Source: Spirochaetaceae bacterium UBA4077
Lineage (GTDB): Bacteria; Spirochaetota; Spirochaetia; Treponematales; Rectinemataceae
DNA length: 7,078 nucleotides
Direction: 5' to 3'
Assembly: GCA_002383375.1 (NCBI GenBank)
Contig: DFYR01000059.1
Span: forward strand, 1-7,078
The notes below the pieces were generated by a model. The model worked only from the letters and a program-made list of their open reading frames with translations. It did not search any database and had not been told where the DNA came from. This document shows positions 1 through 6,208 of this stretch, in pieces. The first letter of the stretch is position 1. Each line of letters begins with the position of its first letter. Position numbers and translations under genes: made by a program.

Positions 1-513
1 CTGCCCGAAGTGAACAAAGGCCAGGGCTATCTGCGCGAAGACGATAACGTCTGGTTTTACGATCCCACCAGCCGCAAATTCTCCCACTCCTCGATAAAGG
101 AAAACCTTCAGAATTCCGAGGCCAAGAACTCCGATTTCACCGCCTCCTCACTCAAGGACGACTACGTCATCCAGAACATAGCCGAAGGCAAGCTGGGTCA
201 ATACCCCGTCTGGATCCTCGAGCTAAAGGCCAGGAACAACGAAGTGCCCTATGAACTCTTGAAGCTTCACATCCGCAAGGACAGAACCATGCTCCTCAAG
301 GAAGAAGCCTTTTCGGTCAACGGAAGGCTCATGCGCACCACACTCTACCCAAAGTACGTTTCCCTGGAGAATAAGCTTCTGCCTTCCCAGATCCTGATCC
401 TTGACGAGATCAACAAGGGCGAGAAAAGCCAGATCAGCATGGCTGAACAAAACGTGGAAAAGCTGCCTGACAAGGTCTTTACCAAGGCATTCATCGAGCA
501 GGTCAACCGCTAG
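1..513 (+). CDS. LolA-like outer-membrane lipoprotein-sorting protein, C-terminal part
   Basis: The reading frame is open through the left edge, so this is the 3' part of a longer gene; the GTG at 10 lies inside the frame and is not the real start. About 170 C-terminal residues are present. The segment near the edge, with GQGYLR, then NVWFYDP and SRKF, is typical of the LolA-like/outer-membrane lipoprotein-sorting family (COG2834 type), as are the later alternating beta strands (PVWILELKA, then LLKLHIRKD, then a strand ending LYPKYV). Known LolA-fold proteins bind lipids or lipoproteins in the periplasm. Members of this subgroup often sit beside RND/MMPL-type exporters, but no exporter is visible here. 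Translation stops at 511-513, 35 bases before the next gene, which has its own ribosome site, so the two are probably co-transcribed. The family call is fairly sure; the cargo is unknown. Confidence 0.75.
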   Translation: MPEVNKGQGYLREDDNVWFYDPTSRKFSHSSIKENLQNSEAKNSDFTASSLKDDYVIQNIAEGKLGQYPVWILELKARNNEVPYELLKLHIRKDRTMLLKEEAFSVNGRLMRTTLYPKYVSLENKLLPSQILILDEINKGEKSQISMAEQNVEKLPDKVFTKAFIEQVNR

Positions 514-548
514 CGCCCCTGGGCGACGACATAATAAGGAGTGGTAGC

Positions 549-1964
549 ATGAACAGAGCGAAAATGCGATTTTTCACCCTGGTCTTCCTGGCCTGCTTTG
601 CTGCGGCGACTACAGTTGCCCAGGAAGCTGACGATGAATTCGACATGGACTCCCTCTTCGGCGATGAAATGGTCGAGGAGATTCCCTCTGGACAAGAGGG
701 CGGGGCTCCGAACGCCGACCCCCTGGCCTCGCTGCTCACCAGCCAAGGAACCAGAATCGGCGGCTCCTTCAGCGGATCCTTAGACAGCGCCTTTACCTGG
801 GAAGATCTCTGGACCGGAGGAACGAGCTTTTTCGATCCTGAAGGAAAAGACCTCTCACTCTCTTTGGCATCTATGCTCTACTTCGATGCCCGTCCCAGCG
901 AGGATTTCAGGGCTTACGGATCGGTAAAAGCCGGCTTGCCTTTTTCTTTTGCAGCAAAGGCCGATGATCCGACAGCGGCGGCAATAAATGTACCCAACAT
1001 AAGAATTTTCGAACTCTTTTCCGACTTCAACCTCGACGACAAGATCTTTTTCCGCTTTGGCAAGAGCACGGTAAAATGGGGCGTCGGTTACTTCTGGAGT
1101 CCAGCCGACGTAATCAACCTGGAGTCCATCAACATCCTGGACGCAGAAGCCCAACGAGAGGGACCTATAAGTTTCAGAGCTCATCTGCCTATTCTCGGCA
1201 CTCAAAACAACTTTTACTTTTATACTATTTTAAACAGTGATGACATTAAGTACGAAACGACTGCCCTGGCCTCTAAAGCAGAATTCCTCCTCGGCGGCTA
1301 CGAGCTCGGCCTGGGAGCCTATTATCGCTACGATACCGCTGAGCGGGCCATGCTCACCCTCACCGGCCCCCTGGGCGACTTCGACGTATTCGGCGAGGCT
1401 ATGGTTTCCAGGGGAAGCGCGAAGACCTTTGTGACACAGGTGTGGCCATCCCAGACATTGTCAACACCCAGCGATCACAGAGGAAATTATTATTTCTCAG
1501 CAAGCGCGGGCTTCAGGTACAGTAATTCAAATAACAATTTCAACGCCCTTGGACAGTATTTCTTCAATGGCGAAGGGTATGGGGACAGTACGCGGGAATC
1601 CTTGATTAGCCAGTCAAGAACTGCGATCGCCGCCCTCGGAGGAGCGGACACAGATCCCGGCAAGCTTGCAGCTGCTGCCTTAAAAGGACTCGTTCTCAAT
1701 TCCGGCCTCCACTACGCGGCCGTAAGCCTTTCCAAGGGCGAGCTATTTACCGAAAACCTCTCAGTTTCAGTCGTCGTCGTTGCTAACCTTTCGGACTGGT
1801 CCGGACTCGCCAAGCCTACCCTCTCGTACAGCCTCAGCGACAACCTCTCACTGGCACTAAGTCCTACGTTCTTTTTCGGACCGGAGGATGGCGAGTACTC
1901 CTACATCGCCGGAGGGAACCTTGTTTCATTGAGCCTGGGCATGAATGTGAGCGGATCCTTCTAG
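549..1964 (+). CDS. exported outer-membrane beta-barrel protein, function unknown
   Basis: The protein has 471 residues. The start is chosen because AAGGAG (536-541) lies 7 bases upstream and the first residues form a signal peptide: basic MNRAKMR, a hydrophobic stretch to about residue 23, and probable cleavage near VAQ (23-25). A cysteine at 16 after FLA makes a relaxed lipobox possible but less likely. An acidic linker (about 26-60) follows, then amphipathic beta strands rich in F, Y, G, S and N, ending in a terminal phenylalanine, as expected for a BAM-assembled barrel. Residues 171-206 carry GK-x-x-V-K-W-G, then SPAD, then REGP. This pattern resembles barrel proteins that accompany LolA-like proteins and RND exporters (DUF1302-like), which is a family resemblance seen by eye only. 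It sits directly after the LolA-like gene and probably works with it in envelope transport. No catalytic motif is seen. Confidence 0.7.
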   Translation: MNRAKMRFFTLVFLACFAAATTVAQEADDEFDMDSLFGDEMVEEIPSGQEGGAPNADPLASLLTSQGTRIGGSFSGSLDSAFTWEDLWTGGTSFFDPEGKDLSLSLASMLYFDARPSEDFRAYGSVKAGLPFSFAAKADDPTAAAINVPNIRIFELFSDFNLDDKIFFRFGKSTVKWGVGYFWSPADVINLESINILDAEAQREGPISFRAHLPILGTQNNFYFYTILNSDDIKYETTALASKAEFLLGGYELGLGAYYRYDTAERAMLTLTGPLGDFDVFGEAMVSRGSAKTFVTQVWPSQTLSTPSDHRGNYYFSASAGFRYSNSNNNFNALGQYFFNGEGYGDSTRESLISQSRTAIAALGGADTDPGKLAAAALKGLVLNSGLHYAAVSLSKGELFTENLSVSVVVVANLSDWSGLAKPTLSYSLSDNLSLALSPTFFFGPEDGEYSYIAGGNLVSLSLGMNVSGSF

Positions 1965-2024
1965 GCTAGTCATGGGGCGGCCTTGTTGAGAGCGTTCCGA
2001 GGGGAGTTCGTCCAAGAACGCCAG

Positions 2025-2053
2025 TTGTCCTTTTATCAAAGGAATGCTTTAAT
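2025..2053 (+). promoter_or_regulatory. candidate sigma-70 promoter of the flavodiiron gene
   Basis: TTGTCC (2025-2030) and TTTAAT (2048-2053) are separated by exactly 17 bases, which would place the transcription start near 2060. The -35 box and spacer contain a dyad, TCCTTT-TATC-AAAGGA (2028-2043), a possible operator. Just downstream AGTGT (2057-2061) and ACACT (2069-2073) form a second short dyad in what would be the leader. The region between the barrel gene and this promoter also holds GCGTTC/GAACGC (1992-1997 and 2016-2021), which lacks a U-tract and so is a weak terminator at best. Box match is moderate; no experimental support. Confidence 0.42.
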
Positions 2054-2108
2054 TGAAGTGTGAGCGGAACACTCGTGCTCCACGATCATCCTCAGAAAGG
2101 AAACAACT

Positions 2109-3323
2109 ATGAAAATCCACCCTATTACCGACAAGATCTATGCGCTTCACGCCGACATCCAGTCCGACGATCTTTTTGAGGGAATATGGCCGATCCCCTA
2201 CGGGGTGTCTCTTAATTCATACGTAGTAAAGTCGGAAAAAATAGCTTTAATCGATCTGGTCCGCGACTGGGTGGGTGCTCCCGGCGAACTGGCGGGTCAG
2301 TTGGCTTCCATTGGCCTGGGATTGGACGACGTGGACTACCTCATCCTCAATCACCTGGAGCCCGATCACACGGGCTGGCTCAACGAATTCAGGGCAATAA
2401 ACCCTACTGCTGAAATAATTTCCACGGCCAAGGGAATCGATCTGGTTAGAAGTTTCTATAAGATCGAAGACGGCCTGCGGGTTGTAAAGACCGGCGACAG
2501 GCTGGAGCTGGGCAACGGCTTCGCCCTGGACTTCTTCGAAGCCCCTAACGTGCACTGGCCGGAGACCATGATGACCTGGGCAGCGGATGGAGGCGTGCTC
2601 TTCTCCTGCGACGCCTTCGGCTCCTTTGGCGCCCTGGGCGACCGGGTTTTCGACGACCAGTTCAGCGACGAGGAACACAGCTTCTTCGAGTCCGAGTCAC
2701 TGCGCTACTACGCCAACATCGTGGCCAGTTTCGGCCTCTTCGTTAAACGAGCTATCGACAAGGTCTCCAGCTTGGACATCCAGGTAGTGGCCCCTAGCCA
2801 CGGCATGGTCTGGCGCCAGAACCCAGGCGAAATCATCGAGCGCTACCTCAGGTATGCCGGGTATCTTGAAGGTCCTCGGGAAAAAGAAATCGCCATCGTC
2901 TGGGGTTCCATGTACGGCAACACAGAAAAAGGCCTGGCGGCGGTCATCGAAGGCATCGAAGAAGAAGGGGTCCCCTACACTATCCACCGGGTCCCCAACG
3001 AGGACGTTTCTTGGGTGCTCTCCGACGCCTACAAGAGCGAAGGCCTGGTGATCGCCATGCCCACCTACGAGTACAAGATGTTTCCTCCCATGGCCTACGT
3101 GGTGGATATTTTCGAGCGCAAGCATGTGTGGTACCGCAAGGTGCTGCGCATTGGCAGCTTCGGTTGGGTGGGCGGCGCCCGCAAGGAATACGAGAACAAG
3201 ATAGCGCCCCTCAAGTGGAATTCCCTGGAAGCCGTCGAATGGGCGGGCGCCGCCGACGAGGAAACGCTGGATCTTCTGTATGAGCGGGGCAAGGAACTGG
3301 CCAGAGCGGTCAAGAACGCCTGA
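2109..3323 (+). CDS. flavodiiron protein (A-type flavoprotein, O2/NO reductase)
   Basis: The 404-residue protein has the full class A architecture: a metallo-beta-lactamase-like domain (about 1-250) and a flavodoxin domain (about 258-400). All diiron ligands are visible with family spacing: H82, E84, D86 and H87 in HLEPDH, H149, D168 and H231. The FMN phosphate loop is SMYGNTE (267-273). No rubredoxin or NAD(P)H-oxidoreductase domain is fused, so an external rubredoxin or similar donor is expected. Flavodiiron proteins are cytoplasmic and reduce O2 to water and/or NO to N2O; sequence alone does not settle the preferred substrate. AAAGG (2096-2100) sits 8 bases before the ATG. The gene stands alone, with a candidate promoter upstream and a strong terminator downstream, consistent with a stress-induced monocistron in an anaerobe. 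The family is certain; a symbol such as fprA is not assigned because naming varies. Confidence 0.96.
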   Translation: MKIHPITDKIYALHADIQSDDLFEGIWPIPYGVSLNSYVVKSEKIALIDLVRDWVGAPGELAGQLASIGLGLDDVDYLILNHLEPDHTGWLNEFRAINPTAEIISTAKGIDLVRSFYKIEDGLRVVKTGDRLELGNGFALDFFEAPNVHWPETMMTWAADGGVLFSCDAFGSFGALGDRVFDDQFSDEEHSFFESESLRYYANIVASFGLFVKRAIDKVSSLDIQVVAPSHGMVWRQNPGEIIERYLRYAGYLEGPREKEIAIVWGSMYGNTEKGLAAVIEGIEEEGVPYTIHRVPNEDVSWVLSDAYKSEGLVIAMPTYEYKMFPPMAYVVDIFERKHVWYRKVLRIGSFGWVGGARKEYENKIAPLKWNSLEAVEWAGAADEETLDLLYERGKELARAVKNA

Positions 3324-3385
3324 GGCTCGCTCAGGCATCTGGCGCCAGAGCATACGGGATCGGGTGCCCTGGTGTCAAACCGACA

Positions 3386-3411
3386 AAAAAGGCGCCTCAC
3401 GGCGCCTTTTT
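3386..3411. terminator. bidirectional intrinsic terminator between convergent genes
   Basis: GGCGCC (3391-3396), loop TCAC, GGCGCC (3401-3406) is flanked by an A-run (3385-3390) and a T-run (3407-3411), giving a stem of up to 11 pairs with a U-tract on either strand. It lies between the flavodiiron gene (+) and the oadB unit (-), where a shared terminator is expected. Confidence 0.9.
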
Positions 3412-3459
3412 CATATCCTGAACATAGCTTTTTCCGATTTATCGGTCAGGCGGGAATCT

Positions 3460-3651
3460 TCACTCCGATTTCTTGCTGATCTTGTTTGCGATCTGTATAA
3501 GCAGGAAAAAAACACCCAAGGTGAAGAACACGCCGAGAAGGCCGCCGGCTGTGACACCGAGAGCCTGTATCGTCGTCCCGAAGGGGTGGACGAGGGATCC
3601 GTCCGCCGCACGCTCACCCATAGACTTAAAGTATTCGATTATCCTATCCAT
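3460..3651 (-). CDS. small single-span membrane protein, OadG-like partner of OadB
   Basis: The protein has 63 residues, MDRIIEYFK to KISKKSE. An upstream in-frame ATG at 3696 would overlap the end of oadB; the start at 3651 is preferred because AAGGAG (3658-3663 on the minus strand) lies just upstream and overlaps the oadB stop codon, suggesting translational coupling. After a polar N-terminal 20 residues there is one hydrophobic span (about 29-54, glycine- and phenylalanine-rich), then a lysine-rich tail, which predicts a single helix with the basic end inside. Known Na+-translocating decarboxylases use a small one-helix gamma subunit (OadG) that anchors the carboxyltransferase to OadB; position and topology fit this, but the sequence is shorter than classical OadG and I see no metal-binding C-terminal histidines. 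Role inferred mainly from context. Confidence 0.65.
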   Translation of the reverse strand: MDRIIEYFKSMGERAADGSLVHPFGTTIQALGVTAGGLLGVFFTLGVFFLLIQIANKISKKSE

Positions 3652-3661
3652 GTTTTTCTCC

Positions 3662-4801
3662 TTAGAATTTCGCCACGACGTAGATGAGAGGCACAAGCGC
3701 CAGCACCATGCCGCCGGCGATGACGGATCCCAGCTGTCCCGAGACGTTGGAGCCGATGGCGTGCATCAGGATGATGTTGCCTTTCTCCTCTTCGCTCGCC
3801 ATCTTTTGGATGATACGGCCCGACATCGGGAAGGCTGAGATGCCGCATGCGCCAATCATCGGATTGATCTTCTTGCCCTTGGGAAGGAAAAGGTTGATGA
3901 GCTTCGCGAAGAGGACACCGCCTGCGGTGTCAAAGATAAAAGCCACTAGACCCATGCCCATGATAAGGCCCGTCTTCCAGGTGAGAAAGTTTTCGGCCTT
4001 CATGGAGGCGCCGATCGTGATGCCCAGGAGCAGGGTCACCAGGTAGGCAAGCTCGTTCTGGGCTGTCTGGGACAGCCGTTCCAGCACGCCCGATTCCCTG
4101 ATGAGGTTGCCGAACATGAGGGAACCGATGAGAGGTACCGAGATAGGGGCGACGATACCCGAGATCATCGTTACGAGGATGGGGAAAAGCACCTTTAGCC
4201 ACTTGGGTGAGTTGGATTCGTGGTAGGTCATGTGGATGCGCCGTTCGTGGCTCGTCGTCAACGCCCTGATCACGGGCGGCTGGATGAGAGGGACGAGGGA
4301 CATGTAGGAGTAAGCCGCCACCGAGATTGGTCCCAGCAGATGAGGCGCGAAGAGGTTGGCGACGAAGATCGAAGTGGGCCCATCCGCCGCGCCGATGATG
4401 CCGATACTCGCCGCTTCCTTGAGATCGAAACCGACCAGGGTGGCGATGATTATCGTCGCGAAGATGCCGAACTGGGCGGCAGCGCCGAAGAATATCATCA
4501 GCGGATTTTTGAAAAGCGGCCCGAAATCGATCATGGCGCCTACCGCGATGAAGATGAGAAGGGGGAATAATTCTGTGGCGATACCCATGTCGTACAGGAT
4601 TTTAAGAAATCCGTCCGCGCCTGCATGCTCCCAAACGACGGAGAGCGGCAGGTTGACCAGGATGGCACCAAATCCGATGGGAAGCAGGAGCATTGGCTCG
4701 TATTCCTTCTTGATGGCGAGCCAGATGAGAATGCCTCCGATACCGTACATGAGAAGCATTTTCCACGTTATCGATGTGAAACCGATGAATACATCCTGCA
4801 T
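3662..4801 (-). CDS. Na+-translocating decarboxylase beta subunit (OadB/GcdB/MmdB family)
   Basis: The 379-residue polytopic membrane protein matches the family that decarboxylates carboxybiotin and exports Na+. The hallmark GAADGPTS (137-144) supplies D140, equivalent to the essential Asp203 of Klebsiella OadB. NPMIGACGISAFPM (313-326) with R329 supplies N313, G317, S322 and R329, at exactly the spacing of Klebsiella N373, G377, S382 and R389. The substrate (oxaloacetate, methylmalonyl-CoA or glutaconyl-CoA) is set by the alpha subunit, which is not in the window, so I give no symbol. The start at 4801 follows AAGGA 9 bases upstream on the minus strand; the nearby upstream ATGs are out of frame or meet a stop at once. 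The small OadG-like gene follows after 10 bases. At 379 residues it is near the shorter GcdB/MmdB size and smaller than Klebsiella OadB. It would help drive Na+-dependent transport or ATP synthesis in an anaerobe. Confidence 0.95.
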   Translation of the reverse strand: MQDVFIGFTSITWKMLLMYGIGGILIWLAIKKEYEPMLLLPIGFGAILVNLPLSVVWEHAGADGFLKILYDMGIATELFPLLIFIAVGAMIDFGPLFKNPLMIFFGAAAQFGIFATIIIATLVGFDLKEAASIGIIGAADGPTSIFVANLFAPHLLGPISVAAYSYMSLVPLIQPPVIRALTTSHERRIHMTYHESNSPKWLKVLFPILVTMISGIVAPISVPLIGSLMFGNLIRESGVLERLSQTAQNELAYLVTLLLGITIGASMKAENFLTWKTGLIMGMGLVAFIFDTAGGVLFAKLINLFLPKGKKINPMIGACGISAFPMSGRIIQKMASEEEKGNIILMHAIGSNVSGQLGSVIAGGMVLALVPLIYVVAKF

Positions 4802-4830
4802 TTATTGCATTCCTTTCCATACCAGAAGTC

Positions 4831-4842
4831 CGAAGGCCTTCG
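4831..4842. promoter_or_regulatory. 12-bp perfect palindrome in the oadB leader
   Basis: CGAAGGCCTTCG is perfectly self-complementary and lies 30 bases upstream of the oadB start. CCAG (4822-4825) and CTGG (4846-4849) flank it and could extend a hairpin with an internal loop. On the oadB transcript it would fall in the 5' leader, before the ribosome site. No U-tract follows, so an operator or leader hairpin is more likely than a terminator. Function unproven. Confidence 0.3.
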
Positions 4843-4927
4843 ATACTGGCATATTATGATGACGAATGGATATAGTTTTACCCGCTTTTCACGGTTTTGG
4901 CAATGCTAGAATAGCGAAAGGCTCGCC

Positions 4928-4936
4928 TGATATAAT
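4928..4936 (+). promoter_or_regulatory. extended -10 promoter element of mnmA
   Basis: TG-A-TATAAT gives a consensus -10 (4931-4936) with the extended TG at 4928-4929. No good -35 box lies 16-18 bases upstream, which extended -10 promoters can tolerate. The predicted transcription start is about 4942-4944, only 3-5 bases before the mnmA ATG at 4947. Confidence 0.5.
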
Positions 4937-4946
4937 GATTGGCGCT

Positions 4947-6140
4947 ATGAACAGCAGCAGCACAATCGCCGTCGGATTATCGGGCGGCGTCGACTCAGCC
5001 CTGGCCGCCGCGATTCTCGTGGAATCCGGCTACAAGGTCATCGGCCTTACCATGAAAATATGGAAGGGCGCCTACAAGATCCAGGAGGGACTCAAGCACG
5101 CCTGCTTCGGCCCAGGCGAGGAAGAAGACATCGCCGCCTGTCAGGCGATCGCAGCCCGGCTGGGTATAGACTACAAGGTGATCGACCTCTCGGAGGAATA
5201 CGAAGCCCGGGTCCTGGAATACTTCAGGGCTGAATACAAGGCGGGGCGAACTCCCAACCCCTGCATCATCTGCAATAGGGAACTCAAATTCGGTTTCCTG
5301 GTGGATAAGGCCCACGAGGCGGGCATCCAATTCAACTACTTCGCCACCGGCCATTATGTTCGCAAAGAAAGCCGAAACGGCGTCACCTTCCTTAAAACCG
5401 CCGTCGACACGAGCAAAGACCAGAGTTACTTCCTCTACGGCCTCGAATCTTCTCGGCTCGAACGGATTCTATTTCCTCTCGGCGAACTCACCAAGGAAGA
5501 AGTGCGCAGGCGAGCCCTGGCTTTGGATCTGGAAGTGGCCGAAAAACCCGAAAGCCAGGATTTCGTGGCCGGGGGCGACTACACTCCCCTCTTCGAATCC
5601 TCCAAGCCCGAACCCGGCGACATCGTGGATACCAAGGGCATGGTCCTGGGCCAACACAGGGGTCTCCCCTTCTATACCATCGGCCAGCGTCGTGGTCTGG
5701 GCGTTAGCATCGGCCCCGAACCTCTCTACGTCCTGGGCGTGGATGCCAAAATGAACCGCGTCATCGTCGGTCCCAACAATGGCCTTTTCTCCTCAGGCCT
5801 TATCTCCCGTGATTTCCGCTTCCAGGATCCTACAATGGCGAGAAGCCGCATAGCTGGCCTTGGAAAAATAAGGCAGAACCATAAGCCCGCGGCTTGCACC
5901 CTCTTCGCTGCGGATCCAAGCGACCTAGACAGCCACGCACCACCTTCTGTTAAGGGCACTCTCGGCGAAAGCCGCGACGCCAGCCTAGACTACGGCGTAC
6001 GCGTTCAGTTCGAACTCGCCCAGCGGGCAGTAGCCCCCGGCCAATCCTTTGTTCTGTATTCCGATGAGGGACTTGTCCTGGGCGGTGGCGTGATCGACGA
6101 GGCGATCGCTGACACTAACGCCGACAGCCTTCATTCATAG
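4947..6140 (+). CDS. mnmA: tRNA-specific 2-thiouridylase MnmA, variant lacking the second catalytic Cys
   Basis: The 397-residue cytoplasmic enzyme adenylates U34 of tRNA for Lys, Glu and Gln and inserts sulfur to make s2U34. Visible motifs in order: PP-loop SGGVDS (12-17), NPCIICN (104-110) with the nucleophilic cysteine C106 and C109, ATGHY (133-137), KDQSYFL (157-163), and TIGQRRGLG (244-252) opening the C-terminal domain, ending with the GGG-x-I strand (379-383). The usual second catalytic cysteine (E. coli Cys199, in a motif like SQEICF) is absent: here it reads KPESQDFVAGGDY (200-212), as if two residues were missing, and there is no cysteine between 109 and 317. C53 and C65 are other cysteines near the active domain. 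An insert of about 25-30 residues (321-347) sits in the C-terminal domain. The frame is open back to 4866, but the earlier residues do not look like MnmA; 4947 (or 4935) is chosen because the conserved protein starts there. No ribosome site precedes either start. The ssrA promoter follows at once. Confidence 0.95.
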   Translation: MNSSSTIAVGLSGGVDSALAAAILVESGYKVIGLTMKIWKGAYKIQEGLKHACFGPGEEEDIAACQAIAARLGIDYKVIDLSEEYEARVLEYFRAEYKAGRTPNPCIICNRELKFGFLVDKAHEAGIQFNYFATGHYVRKESRNGVTFLKTAVDTSKDQSYFLYGLESSRLERILFPLGELTKEEVRRRALALDLEVAEKPESQDFVAGGDYTPLFESSKPEPGDIVDTKGMVLGQHRGLPFYTIGQRRGLGVSIGPEPLYVLGVDAKMNRVIVGPNNGLFSSGLISRDFRFQDPTMARSRIAGLGKIRQNHKPAACTLFAADPSDLDSHAPPSVKGTLGESRDASLDYGVRVQFELAQRAVAPGQSFVLYSDEGLVLGGGVIDEAIADTNADSLHS

Positions 6141-6165
6141 TTCCGCTTGTAAAATCCGTACAGGA

Positions 6166-6194
6166 TTGACCGAGGACCGGGATTTACCTATATT
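6166..6194 (+). promoter_or_regulatory. sigma-70 promoter of ssrA
   Basis: TTGACC (6166-6171), a 17-base spacer and TATATT (6189-6194) form a near-consensus promoter. The predicted start near A6201 leaves about 8 bases of 5' leader for RNase P to remove before the mature tmRNA end at 6209. It lies between the mnmA stop and ssrA, so ssrA need not rely on read-through. Confidence 0.8.
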
Positions 6195-6208
6195 GTGCTT
6201 ATAACGAC

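Noticed and set aside
1992..2043. Terminator after the barrel gene
   Set aside because: The GCGTTC/GAACGC stem has an 18-base loop and no U-tract, and the second stem is AT-rich and overlaps a promoter candidate; evidence is insufficient.
2697..3353. Minus-strand open frame of 218 codons across the flavodiiron gene
   Set aside because: It is rich in His, Val, Gly and Asp typical of a shadow frame; the plus strand shows all diiron and FMN motifs.
3280..3687. Plus-strand open frame of 135 codons running from the flavodiiron end through the terminator
   Set aside because: It crosses a strong terminator, lacks a ribosome site and is antisense to the small OadG-like gene.
3652..3696. Upstream ATG extending the small membrane protein to 78 residues
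   Set aside because: It would overlap the oadB end by over 30 bases, adds a non-hydrophobic unrelated segment, and the ATG at 3651 has an ideal AAGGAG.
4356..4859. Plus-strand open frame of 167 codons antisense to the oadB-type gene
   Set aside because: It is low-complexity in Met/Pro/Lys as expected from the complement of a membrane-protein gene, has no recognisable motif, and the opposite strand carries an unambiguous OadB.
4866..4946. Extension of MnmA by 27 residues to an ATG at 4866
   Set aside because: The extra residues resemble no MnmA N-terminus, and the frame would cross the extended -10 element; family proteins begin a few residues before the PP-loop.
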